In this document: one piece after another, positions 1 through 6,490 of the stretch
Numbering within the stretch: the first letter of the stretch is position 1
How the letters are laid out: each line of letters begins with the position of its first letter
Source: an uncultured Oscillospiraceae bacterium
GTDB taxonomy: Bacteria; Bacillota; Clostridia; Oscillospirales; Acutalibacteraceae
Length of the DNA: 16,464 nucleotides
Assembly: GCA_900552285.1 (NCBI GenBank)
Contig: URYV01000017.1
Location: forward strand, 1-16,464
Direction of reading: 5' to 3'
The notes under the pieces: generated by a model
The model's input: only the letters and a program-made list of their open reading frames with translations
Told to the model about the DNA's origin: nothing
Database searches by the model: none
Translations under genes and position numbers: made by a program

Positions 1-597
1 CTTTACGTCGGCGGTGACAAGGGCATCGGCACCGGCGTAAACGGCGGGCATGATGAAATCCTCTCCCGCGCCGCCGCAAAGGGCGACCTTTGATATTTGT
101 CTGCCGCCGAGCACCGCTTTCGCTTTTGTCGAAAGCTTTTCAGCAACAAATTTTGCAAACTCCTCGTCGGATATAGGCTGTTTCAGGGTACCTATTCTGC
201 CCATCGGGGGAAAGCCGTCGCTGCCGCCCTCGGCAAGGGGAGTAATATCTTCAAGCTCCAAAGCCTTTGCCAAAGCGTCGTTCACTCCGCCCTTTGCCGC
301 GTCGAGATTTGTGTGAGCCGAGATGACGGCAATATCGTGTTTTGCGAGAAAATAAGGCACGCTCTCCGTCTCGAGCTTTTTGAGCGGATTGAAAATGACG
401 GGGTGGTGGCTGACAATCAAATCAATGCCGTTTTGCGCGGCATATTCCGCCGCCTCTGCGGTAACATCCAGCACTATGCCGATTTTTTTAATCTCTTTTT
501 CCCCGCTGCCCACAAGCAGCCCCGCATTGTCAAAGGGCAGGGCGGTGTTAAAGGGGGCAAAGGAATCAATAAAATTCAAAATATCAATTGTCTTCAT
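1..597 (-). CDS. Nif3-like dinuclear metal centre protein (YqfO family), 3' end cut by window edge
   Basis: The frame reads from ATG at 597 through position 1 without a stop, giving 199 residues of an incomplete protein. It shows Nif3/DUF34 family marks: an FDNAGLLVG motif near residues 22-30 (usually WDN..G), the metal-site SHHPVIF at 63-69, SAHTNLD at 93-99, and a GADALVTADVK stretch at the cut end. These histidines and aspartates bind a pair of metal ions in known family members; the cellular role of the family is not settled ('GTP cyclohydrolase I type 2' labels are unreliable). The start is supported by GAGGTG 7 bases upstream, which overlaps the stop region of trmK; only four bases separate the two genes. 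TrmK-Nif3 pairing is common in Firmicutes (yqfN-yqfO in Bacillus), so the two are probably cotranscribed. Full-length relatives are about 260-370 aa, so a good part is missing here. Confidence 0.93.
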   Translation of the reverse strand, partial: MKTIDILNFIDSFAPFNTALPFDNAGLLVGSGEKEIKKIGIVLDVTAEAAEYAAQNGIDLIVSHHPVIFNPLKKLETESVPYFLAKHDIAVISAHTNLDAAKGGVNDALAKALELEDITPLAEGGSDGFPPMGRIGTLKQPISDEEFAKFVAEKLSTKAKAVLGGRQISKVALCGGAGEDFIMPAVYAGADALVTADVK

Positions 598-601
598 TTT
601 A

Positions 602-1273
602 TCACCTCAAAAGACTGTCGATTTGTCGTTTGAGCTCTTTCACGGACGAGGTGTCCTCTCCGGCTTGATTCTGCCCTTTTATTTGACGGTCAAGCGTTCT
701 CGACAGCTTTTTAAAATATTCGAATTCTGCCGCCGAAGGGCTTTGGGCGAGCGTTCCCACAAGGGCTTCGAAATCGGTCGGCCTGTGGCTCTTGCCGCAA
801 TATTCGGCGCGCATGACCACATACACCCGCTTTCCCTCGCAAACGGCTTTTTCTTTTGTTATGTCAAATCCGTTTGCGTAAAGCCAACTTCGCACGGTGT
901 CGGGGTCGGACATGGGCTGCAGCACAAAGGCCTTGTCGTTTCTGTATGGGCAGTTTTCAAGAATTCCGCAAATGAGAATTCCGCCCATTCCCGCCATGAC
1001 CGCCTCGTCAAATTCGTCGGGGCCTATGCCGCAAAGTCCGTCCGAAAGCCTTGTGACGATTTTATCGGAAAGCCCGGCGGCTTCGATGTTGCTTTTTGCC
1101 GATTCGAGAGGACCTTTTCTCAGGTCGGCGGCGACGGCCGAGGGGCATTTGCCCGAGCCGACGAGGAATATGGGCAGACTGCCGTGGTCGGTGCCGATGT
1201 CGGCGATTATTTTGCCGTCGGTCGTAAATTCGGCAGCGAGAGCAAGTCTGTTTGAAAGTTTTTTAAAGGACAT
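602..1273 (-). CDS. trmK: tRNA (adenine(22)-N1)-methyltransferase TrmK
   Basis: A 223-residue SAM-dependent methyltransferase of the TrmK/YqfN family, which methylates N1 of adenine 22 in tRNA. The SAM-binding motif DIGTDHG lies at residues 25-31, the acidic end of strand 2 at VAAD (47-50), and the conserved VMAGMGG at 92-98, followed by a family-type LQPM segment. The C-terminal third is charged and helical, as in the coiled-coil tail of TrmK. I place the start at ATG 1273 (MSFKKL) with a GAGG site six bases upstream. The open frame extends to 1696, but that extra part is antisense to the neighbouring membrane protein and lacks family similarity. It lies directly upstream of nif3 and diverges from the gene at 1337. 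A promoter on this strand is not clear in the 63-bp gap. Confidence 0.93.
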   Translation of the reverse strand: MSFKKLSNRLALAAEFTTDGKIIADIGTDHGSLPIFLVGSGKCPSAVAADLRKGPLESAKSNIEAAGLSDKIVTRLSDGLCGIGPDEFDEAVMAGMGGILICGILENCPYRNDKAFVLQPMSDPDTVRSWLYANGFDITKEKAVCEGKRVYVVMRAEYCGKSHRPTDFEALVGTLAQSPSAAEFEYFKKLSRTLDRQIKGQNQAGEDTSSVKELKRQIDSLLR

Positions 1274-1286
1274 ATATACCTCGGGA

Positions 1287-1315
1287 TTGATTTTTTTGTG
1301 CGGTTGTGTTATATT
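1287..1315 (+). promoter_or_regulatory. Promoter of the small membrane protein gene
   Basis: TTGATT at 1287-1292, a 17-base spacer, and TATATT at 1310-1315 preceded by TG one base away (extended -10). Transcription would begin near 1322, leaving only about 15 bases before the GTG at 1337, so the leader is nearly just the ribosome site. Confidence 0.6.
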
Positions 1316-1336
1316 ACACCTCAAGGGGTGATTACC

Positions 1337-1660
1337 GTGAAATACGATAAATACGGCGACCCGATCGTCGAAAAGGAAACAAAAATGAACGGCAGCCGCC
1401 GAAAGGCCTTTGCCGTGACCATGCTGCTTCAGGTTTTGATAATAGCCGTCAACATTGCGATTATGTTCATACCGAGCATCAACGGATACCTTTGCTTTAT
1501 ATTCGCGCCGTTTTATATTTTCCTTTATGTGACCTTTGTCAAGGCCCTTGCTACCGTCAAGGACGACGGCCTTCCCGTGGGAAAATATCAGGCTTTCAAG
1601 TTTATAAGCATCGCCGTTTATATCATAACCGCAGCCATGTGCATGGTTATAAATTATTAG
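1337..1660 (+). CDS. Small three-helix membrane protein of unknown function
   Basis: I do not recognise a family. The product is 107 residues: a short charged N-terminus (about 22 residues, with EKETK and SRRK), then three hydrophobic segments: one starting at AFAVTMLLQVL, a second around YLCFIFAPFYIFLYV, and a third around FKFISIAVYIITAAM. By the positive-inside rule the N-terminus is probably cytoplasmic. I chose GTG 1337 because AAGGGG sits eight bases upstream and because the alternative ATG at 1298 would lie inside the predicted promoter. It is transcribed away from trmK and stands alone: the next 500 bases are non-coding. No terminator is obvious after it. Confidence refers to it being a real gene. 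Confidence 0.7.
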   Translation: MKYDKYGDPIVEKETKMNGSRRKAFAVTMLLQVLIIAVNIAIMFIPSINGYLCFIFAPFYIFLYVTFVKALATVKDDGLPVGKYQAFKFISIAVYIITAAMCMVINY

Positions 1661-1760
1661 TTTGAATTTAACCGTAACAAACATATCTGAACACAATTTT
1701 TCTCTGCCAAAATCCTGTTTGTATCTATTGCTTAATTGAAAGAGACGGAGAAAAGAAAGA

Positions 1761-2055
1761 CAATCCCTCCGTCACGGCTGCGCCGTGCCACCTCCCTTTA
1801 CACAAGGAAGGCTTGAATGTGCAAGGCCTATTGTTTTTTTACAAGGTGAGAAAATATAAAATCGGTTTTTGTTTGGGTTAGGTACTTCACAAAAAAACGA
1901 AAATCTGTTTTTGCTCAGCCCCGGCGACCTTGTGAAAAATGAAAAGAAGTTTCTGCGTACCGTCGGCAACCTTGTGTAAAGACTGAAATCGACCTTTCCG
2001 CAGCCCCGGCTCCCTTGTGTAAAGGGAGCTGTCAGCGAAGCTGACTGAGGGATTG
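1761..2055. mobile_element. MITE-like non-coding repeat element with hairpin inverted ends
   Basis: This fills most of the gene-free stretch 1661-2176. The left end begins CAATCCCTC and includes ACCTCCCTTTACACAAGG; the right end holds the complementary CCTTGTGTAAAGGGAG and finishes GAGGGATTG, so the element has long imperfect inverted termini. Each end also contains its own hairpin: CACGGC-TGC-GCCGTG at 1773-1787 and GTCAGC-GAA-GCTGAC at 2031-2045. No transposase or convincing reading frame lies inside. I see no clear target-site duplication. The ends resemble dispersed repeats I associate with gut Clostridia genomes, but that is from memory and unverified. The remaining bases, 1661-1760 and 2056-2132, hold nothing I can name. 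Confidence 0.65.
1842..2055. repeat. Degenerate ~43-bp tandem repeat inside the element
   Basis: Units begin at about 1842, 1884, 1928, 1970 and 2013 (spacing 42, 44, 42, 43). Each starts with a form of CCTTGTGTAAA (CTTCACAAAA at 1885, CCTTGTGAAAA at 1928, CCTTGTGTAAA at 1970 and 2013), runs through an A-rich part, then GATC/TTT, and ends near CCCCGGC or CGTCGGC. The last unit merges into the right terminal hairpin. Translated on the minus strand this gives a repeating pattern like FTRxPxxxKNRFxFF, a result of the period being close to a multiple of three rather than a sign of coding. Confidence 0.6.
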
Positions 2056-2132
2056 TAAGCTTCCGAAAAAGTCTCTGATTTATCACTCATCGCTGTTTGA
2101 GTTGTTTGTTCGTTATATGTTGCCTTAAGCTT

Positions 2133-2178
2133 AAAAAGCTCCGCAGCCGGCTTACCGCCCGATCTGCGGAGTTTTTTT
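2133..2178 (-). terminator. Intrinsic terminator of the liv-kinase operon
   Basis: Arms CTCCGCAG (2139-2146) and CTGCGGAG (2164-2171) form an eight-pair stem with a 17-base loop. On the minus strand it is followed by five U's (2137-2133). A T7 run on the other side (2172-2178) makes it look bidirectional, so it could also block read-through from the repeat side. It overlaps the stop codon of the kinase-like gene by two bases. Confidence 0.75.
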
Positions 2179-2800
2179 ATTTTTTAAATCCGATTATGTC
2201 GAGATAGGATTTAATCAGCTCGACGGAATTTTCAAAGCCGATTCGGCTTATGTCGACGCAGAGGTCATAGTTGTCGGCGTCGTTCCATTCCTTGCCGGTG
2301 TAATATTTATAATATTGAGAGCGCTCTCTTGTGACCTGCTCGCAAAGCTTTTGAGCGTCCTTCTCTTTAAGGGCATAGCGCTCGGCAATGTTTTTGACGC
2401 AGAAATCGTCCGAGCCGTAAAGAAAAATGTGGCAGACATTGTCGAAGTCCTTAAGAATATAGCTGGCGCAGCGGCCGATGATGATACAGGATTCCCTTTC
2501 GGCAAGGCGCTTTATGACCTCGGCCTGAAGATTGAAGATGTTCTTGTCGGAGGTGTAGTCGCCGCTTGTGGGAGGCTCGACGATGCCCTTATAGGCGCCG
2601 CTCTTTTTTATGAAAAAGGAGCCTCTGATTTTTTCGTCGGCCTGCCCGAAGAGGGATTCGTGAACTCCCGTTTCCTCCGAGGCGATTTTTATGAGATCCT
2701 TGTCGTAATACTCAATGCCGAGCAGCTTTGACAGAGCAACGCCCATGTCGCGGCCGCGGCTGCCGTATTTTCTCGAAACGGTAATAACGTTTTTTGCCAT
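2177..2800 (-). CDS. Cytidylate kinase-like family protein
   Basis: A 207-residue protein of the cytidylate-kinase-like P-loop family (Pfam family PF13189 by my reading), a group common in Clostridia whose substrate is mostly untested. The N-terminus VITVSRKYGSRGRDMG (residues 5-20) is the family's modified P-loop, usually written GSGGREIG, here GSRGRDMG. Other family marks are YYDKDLIKIA at 31-40, the CIIIGRCASYIL strand-helix at 105-116, and an arginine-bearing lid around VTRERSQYYKYYTGKEW at 156-172. ATG 2800 has GGGTG six bases upstream. It follows livF by 33 bases on the same strand and shares its terminator, so it is likely the last gene of that operon, although no functional link to amino-acid transport is known to me. 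Confidence 0.85.
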   Translation of the reverse strand: MAKNVITVSRKYGSRGRDMGVALSKLLGIEYYDKDLIKIASEETGVHESLFGQADEKIRGSFFIKKSGAYKGIVEPPTSGDYTSDKNIFNLQAEVIKRLAERESCIIIGRCASYILKDFDNVCHIFLYGSDDFCVKNIAERYALKEKDAQKLCEQVTRERSQYYKYYTGKEWNDADNYDLCVDISRIGFENSVELIKSYLDIIGFKK

Positions 2801-2833
2801 AAATATACACCCTTTCCGAAAATAAAATCGAAA

Positions 2834-3544
2834 CTATTCTCCGAGGTAAGCTTTTTTGACCGAGTCGTTGTTGGCAAGATCGGAGGCCTTGCCCTCGAGG
2901 GTTATGTTTCCTGTTTCAAGCACATAAGCGCGGTCGGCAATGGCAAGAGCCTTTTTGGCGTTTTGCTCGACCAGAAGAACTGTTGTTCCGGCCTCGCTTA
3001 TGGAACGGATTATGTCGAAAATTTCGCTGACGAGTATGGGGGAAAGGCCCATTGAGGGTTCATCCATAAGGATTATTTTGGGCTTGGACATGAGGGCGCG
3101 CCCCATGGCAAGCATCTGCTGTTCGCCGCCCGAAAGGGTTCCCGCAAGCTGATTTTTGCGTTCCTCAAGTCTGGGGAAACGCTCGTAAACCATTTTAAGG
3201 CTTTCGGCAATTTCGGCCGAGTCCCTGCGGGTGTAGGCACCGAGCTTAAGGTTTTCAAGCACCGAAAGTTGGGCAAAAACGCGGCGGCCTTCGGGAACGT
3301 GAGCCATACCGAGCGAAACGATTTTGTGGGGCGGGGTCTTAACGAGATTGTGACCCTCAAAGGTTATGGAACCGTGCTTCGGAGAGATAAGACCGGTGAC
3401 GGTGTGAAGAATTGTGGTTTTTCCGGCTCCGTTGGCGCCGATAAGGGCGATGATCTCACCTTCGTTAACGTCAAAGGAAATTCCCTTGATAGCCTTGATA
3501 ACGCCGTAATAAACTTCAAGGTCGCGTACTTCAAGCATTGCCAT
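2834..3544 (-). CDS. livF: Branched-chain amino-acid ABC transporter ATPase LivF
   Basis: The second ATPase of a HAAT-type (hydrophobic amino acid) importer, 236 residues, as expected for LivF. Walker A is GANGAGKT at 36-43, the signature LSGGEQQ at 137-143 and Walker B IILMDEP at 157-163. The switch region reads LLVEQN, with glutamine where most ABC ATPases have histidine; this is the normal LivF form and separates it from LivG. The C-terminus KKAYLGE is also typical. ATG 3544 has GGAGGAG upstream, and livG ends 12 bases before it. It energises uptake of leucine, isoleucine, valine or related substrates together with LivG and the LivHM permeases. Confidence 0.95.
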   Translation of the reverse strand: MAMLEVRDLEVYYGVIKAIKGISFDVNEGEIIALIGANGAGKTTILHTVTGLISPKHGSITFEGHNLVKTPPHKIVSLGMAHVPEGRRVFAQLSVLENLKLGAYTRRDSAEIAESLKMVYERFPRLEERKNQLAGTLSGGEQQMLAMGRALMSKPKIILMDEPSMGLSPILVSEIFDIIRSISEAGTTVLLVEQNAKKALAIADRAYVLETGNITLEGKASDLANNDSVKKAYLGE

Positions 3545-3556
3545 GATTTTCTCCTC

Positions 3557-4315
3557 CTATTCTCCTAAATATGCGGTGATTACTTCGGGGTTTGAAAGAA
3601 CGTCGGAGGTTGCGCCGCTGGCAAGCTCCTGACCGAAGTTGAGCACGGTCAGTCTTTCGCATATTCCGCCCACAAGGCGCATATCGTGCTCGATGAGGAG
3701 CACGGTCATGTCAAAGTTGTCACGGATATACTTAATGGTGTCCATAAGCTCCTGAGTTTCGTTGGGGTTCATGCCGGCGGCCGGCTCGTCAAGGAGCAGG
3801 AGTTTGGGCTGGGTGGCGAGAGCACGGGCGATTTCGAGCTTTCTCTGCTTTCCGTAGGGAAGGTTGGAGGCGAGATAGGAGGCCTCCTTATCAAGGTCGA
3901 AAACCTTCAGAAGCTCAAGCGCCTCTTCGTCCATTTGCTTTTCGGTTTTGAAGAATTTCGGCAGACGGAGAATTCCCGTGGCCACCGAATAGCGGTATTT
4001 GTTGTGAAGTCCCACCTTGACGTTGTCAAGCACCGACATCTGCTTGAAAAGGCGGATGTTTTGGAATGTACGGGCAATTCCGGCCTTGTTGATTTCTATG
4101 GTCGACTTGCCGGTTATGTCCTTGCCGTCGAGAATTATTGTGCCGTCGGTGGGCTTATAAACGCCGGTGAGCAGGTTGAAAACCGTGGTTTTTCCGGCGC
4201 CGTTGGGTCCGATAAGGCCGTAGAGCTCGCCCTTTTCGATTTCGATGTTAAAATCGTCAACGGCGCGAAGACCGCCGAAGGAAATGCCCAGATTGGTTAT
4301 TTTAAGCATTGACAT
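3557..4315 (-). CDS. livG: Branched-chain amino-acid ABC transporter ATPase LivG
   Basis: The first ATPase of the importer, 252 residues. Walker A is GPNGAGKT at 36-43, the LivG-type signature LPYGKQRKLEIARAL begins at 152, Walker B KLLLLDEP is at 171-178 and the switch histidine follows as IEHDM at 209-213. The insert between Walker A and the signature (IARTFQNIRLF) is the usual LivG form. I chose ATG 4315 (MSMLKI) because AGGAGG lies nine bases upstream; the open frame reaches 4351, but that part lies inside livM and lacks similarity. The start overlaps the livM stop by 14 bases, suggesting translational coupling. Confidence 0.95.
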   Translation of the reverse strand: MSMLKITNLGISFGGLRAVDDFNIEIEKGELYGLIGPNGAGKTTVFNLLTGVYKPTDGTIILDGKDITGKSTIEINKAGIARTFQNIRLFKQMSVLDNVKVGLHNKYRYSVATGILRLPKFFKTEKQMDEEALELLKVFDLDKEASYLASNLPYGKQRKLEIARALATQPKLLLLDEPAAGMNPNETQELMDTIKYIRDNFDMTVLLIEHDMRLVGGICERLTVLNFGQELASGATSDVLSNPEVITAYLGE

Positions 4316-5402
4316 TATCAGCCGCCTCCTTTTCTTTTTTGCCCTTTGCAAAGAATTTCTTTATCCAAGCGAAAAATCTCTGGCGATAAGCTATGAGAGT
4401 GTCGTTGGAGGTGAATATCATCATGATTATGAGGGCCAGCGCGTATATAAGCATACGGTAGTCGGCAACCTCGCGGAGCACCTCGGGAAGCAGCGTCAGA
4501 ACGGTGGCGGCGATTATCGAACCGCGGATGTTGCCCATTCCGCCGAGCACCACAAAGACCAAAATCATGATGGACATATTATATCCGAAGTTTTTGGAGG
4601 AGGCGGCCAGAATGCTCAGGTTGTGGGAATAAAGCACACCGGCGATTCCGGCAAGGAAGGCCGAAATTCCGAAGGCGATGAGCTTATATTTGGTGATGTT
4701 TATGCCGGTGGCCTCGGCGGCGATTCTGTTGTCGCGAATGGCCATGACGGCGCGTCCCGAACGGGAATGGATAAAGTTGAGGCAGATAACGACGGTCAGG
4801 AAAACGAGGATGAATCCGACGACGAAATTGGAATCGTGGGGAGTGCCCTCAATGCCCTGCGGGCCGTTTATAAGCAGGGTGCCGTTTACCTGATCGAGTC
4901 CCATGTCGGTGGCCGAGGTGAGGGAGGCGTGAACGCCGTTTTCGTCATATCCCAGGTAAATCGATTTGGCAAAATTCTGAATTATTTCGCCGAAAGCGAG
5001 GGTGACGATTGCAAGATAGTCGCCCTTGAGACGGAGAACGGGAATTCCGATGAGAACTCCGAAAACGGCGGCGCAAAGGCCTCCGATGAGCAGGGCAATG
5101 GGAAATCTTATGTAGCTCTCGGGAATGGCATTTTGCATGACCACCGAGAAAATCGAGCTTGTGTAAGCTCCGACGCACATAAATCCCGCATGGCCGAGGC
5201 TCAGCTCTCCGAGAATACCCACCGTCAGGTTAAGAGAGACGGCGAGAATGATGTACATACAAATGGGAACAAGCAGTCCGGTGAGCATACTGCTCAGCGC
5301 CCCTGCCGAGGCGAGCGTCTGCATGACCGCAAAGGCCACGATGAGAATTCCGTAGGTTATAAAGTTGCTTTTTGTGTATGGCTTTAATGATTTGGTTTTC
5401 AA
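4302..5402 (-). CDS. livM: Branched-chain amino-acid ABC transporter permease LivM (TTG start)
   Basis: A 366-residue integral membrane protein of the LivM family, one half of the transmembrane channel. The hydrophobic segments start near residue 13, and the family hallmark ELSLGHAGFMCVGAYTS follows the third, then a GIPVLRLKGDYLAIVTLAFGE stretch (shown here only to name the motif: RLKGDYLAI), SRSGRAVMAIRDN (cytoplasmic EAA-like coupling loop) and GGMGNIRGSIIGA-like GGMGNIRGSI near the end. The C-terminal ~25 residues are highly charged (KKFFAKGKKEKEAAD). The reading frame has no ATG at its head: TTG 5402 is preceded by AGGAGG nine bases upstream, so a TTG start is well supported. It lies 14 bases after livH and overlaps livG by 14. 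Confidence 0.94.
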   Translation of the reverse strand: MKTKSLKPYTKSNFITYGILIVAFAVMQTLASAGALSSMLTGLLVPICMYIILAVSLNLTVGILGELSLGHAGFMCVGAYTSSIFSVVMQNAIPESYIRFPIALLIGGLCAAVFGVLIGIPVLRLKGDYLAIVTLAFGEIIQNFAKSIYLGYDENGVHASLTSATDMGLDQVNGTLLINGPQGIEGTPHDSNFVVGFILVFLTVVICLNFIHSRSGRAVMAIRDNRIAAEATGINITKYKLIAFGISAFLAGIAGVLYSHNLSILAASSKNFGYNMSIMILVFVVLGGMGNIRGSIIAATVLTLLPEVLREVADYRMLIYALALIIMMIFTSNDTLIAYRQRFFAWIKKFFAKGKKEKEAADNVNA

Positions 5403-5416
5403 GACTTCCGACCTCC

Positions 5417-6298
5417 TTAAACCTTTTCGTCAATCTTCTTGCCGAGAATACCGGTGGGCTTAATGACAAGCACGAGGATAAGTACGGCAAAAACAATGGC
5501 GTCGGCCATCTGGGAGGAAATGTAGGCACGTCCCAGAATTTCGATTATACCGATGAGAACTCCGCCGATCATGGCGCCGGGAATGGAGCCGATACCGCCG
5601 AAAACGGCCGCAACAAAGGCCTTGATTCCGGGCATGGCGCCGGTGGTGGAGGTGAGGTTGGAATATGTCGAGCAAAGCAGAACGCCGGCGATTGCGGCAA
5701 GACCCGAGCCGATTGCAAAGGTCAGAGCAATGGTGCCGTTGACGTTAACGCCCATGAGCTGAGCCGCGCCCCTGTCCTCCGAAACCGCTCTCATGGCGTT
5801 GCCCGGGCGGGTTTTGTTGATGAAAAGCATAAGGGCGACCATGATGATGACGGTCACGGCAATGGTGACGATAGCCTCGCCCGAAATGGTGAGCCGTCCG
5901 TCGAAAAGCTTGACCGAATCGAGGGGAACCACCGAAGTGAAGTTTTTGGGCTGGGCTCCGAAAACGAGAAGGGCAAGGTTCTGAAGCAGGTAGCTGACGC
6001 CGATGGCCGTTATGAGAACGGCGAGGGGAGACGCATTTCTCAGCGGCTTATAGGCCACGCGTTCAATGGTCATACCGAGCAGCGTGCAGAAAATAATGGA
6101 AATGAGAACCGCAACATAGGGGTTCAAACCGGCGTAGGAGGTGGCCGAGAAAACTATGTATCCGCCGACCATTATTACATCGCCGTGAGCGAAGTTAAGC
6201 ATTTTGGCAATACCGTAAACCATGGTATAACCGAGGGCGATAACCGCATAAATGCTTCCGAGGCTCAAACCGTTGATAAGATTAGATAAGAAATCCAA
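5417..6298 (-). CDS. livH: Branched-chain amino-acid ABC transporter permease LivH (TTG start)
   Basis: A 293-residue permease, the partner of LivM. The N-terminus (DFLSNLINGLSLGSIYAVIALG) is that of LivH, followed by the family motif GYTMVYGIAKMLNFAHGD, the RVAYKPLRNASPLAVLI segment and the coupling loop GNAMRAVSEDRGAAQLMG. The gene ends with KPTGILGKKIDEKV. I place the start at TTG 6298, six bases after GAGGTG. A plain ATG at 6331 in the same frame would add eleven residues unlike the family and lies upstream of that ribosome site. It is first in the operon, about 47 bases downstream of a clear promoter. A livJ/livK-type binding-protein gene, often found beside it, is absent. Confidence 0.94.
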   Translation of the reverse strand: MDFLSNLINGLSLGSIYAVIALGYTMVYGIAKMLNFAHGDVIMVGGYIVFSATSYAGLNPYVAVLISIIFCTLLGMTIERVAYKPLRNASPLAVLITAIGVSYLLQNLALLVFGAQPKNFTSVVPLDSVKLFDGRLTISGEAIVTIAVTVIIMVALMLFINKTRPGNAMRAVSEDRGAAQLMGVNVNGTIALTFAIGSGLAAIAGVLLCSTYSNLTSTTGAMPGIKAFVAAVFGGIGSIPGAMIGGVLIGIIEILGRAYISSQMADAIVFAVLILVLVIKPTGILGKKIDEKV

Positions 6299-6351
6299 TG
6301 TATACACCTCTGTCTGTTTGTCTAATACCAAAGACTTTTTTATATAAAGAG

Positions 6352-6380
6352 ATTATATCATATTTGCTTTCGGAATACAA
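6352..6380 (-). promoter_or_regulatory. Promoter of the livHMGF-kinase operon
   Basis: On the minus strand TTGTAT (6380-6375), a 17-base spacer and a perfect TATAAT (6357-6352) with TG one base upstream (extended -10). Transcription should start near 6345, giving a leader of about 47 bases, too short for a T-box or a riboswitch. Confidence 0.75.
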
Positions 6381-6401
6381 CGGAAAAGACATAAAAAATT
6401 C

Positions 6402-6462
6402 AAAAAAAATTACCGACAGTCAAAATTTCGCTCTCAAGAGGAGAAAATTTTATACTGTCGGT
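6402..6462 (-). terminator. Strong long-stem terminator after the ftsEX-peptidase operon
   Basis: Arms ACTGTCGGT (6462-6454) and ACCGACAGT (6420-6412) on the minus strand form a nine-pair outer stem. Inside it an AAATTTT/AAAATTT pairing and a small CTC/GAG tip can extend the fold. The hairpin is followed by AA and a run of eight U's (6409-6402). It sits between the peptidase stop (6491) and the liv promoter, so it insulates the two operons. Confidence 0.85.
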
Positions 6463-6490
6463 ATAATTTTTGGGATAATCCGAGATTTTA

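Noticed and set aside
1274..1696. A 141-residue N-terminal extension of trmK on the minus strand
   Set aside because: It is antisense to the small membrane protein, has no family similarity, and a good ribosome site precedes ATG 1273.
1842..2055. Possible CRISPR array (regular 42-44-base spacing)
   Set aside because: Whole units are similar and contiguous, with no conserved repeat alternating with unique spacers; no cas genes are present.
1772..2086. A 104-residue minus-strand reading frame with a repeating FTRxPxxxKNRF pattern
   Set aside because: It is the translation of the ~43-bp DNA repeat inside the MITE-like element; it has no ribosome site, and the ends are the element's inverted repeats.
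4245..5387. A 380-residue plus-strand open frame
   Set aside because: It is antisense to livM/livG, rich in G, N, D, H and E as expected from the complement of a membrane-protein gene with GC-rich third positions.
5372..6289. A 305-residue plus-strand open frame
   Set aside because: Antisense shadow of livH with no domain, start site or promoter of its own.
6299..6351. Leader riboswitch or T-box in front of livH
   Set aside because: The transcript leader is only about 47 bases and shows no specifier stem, antiterminator or terminator.
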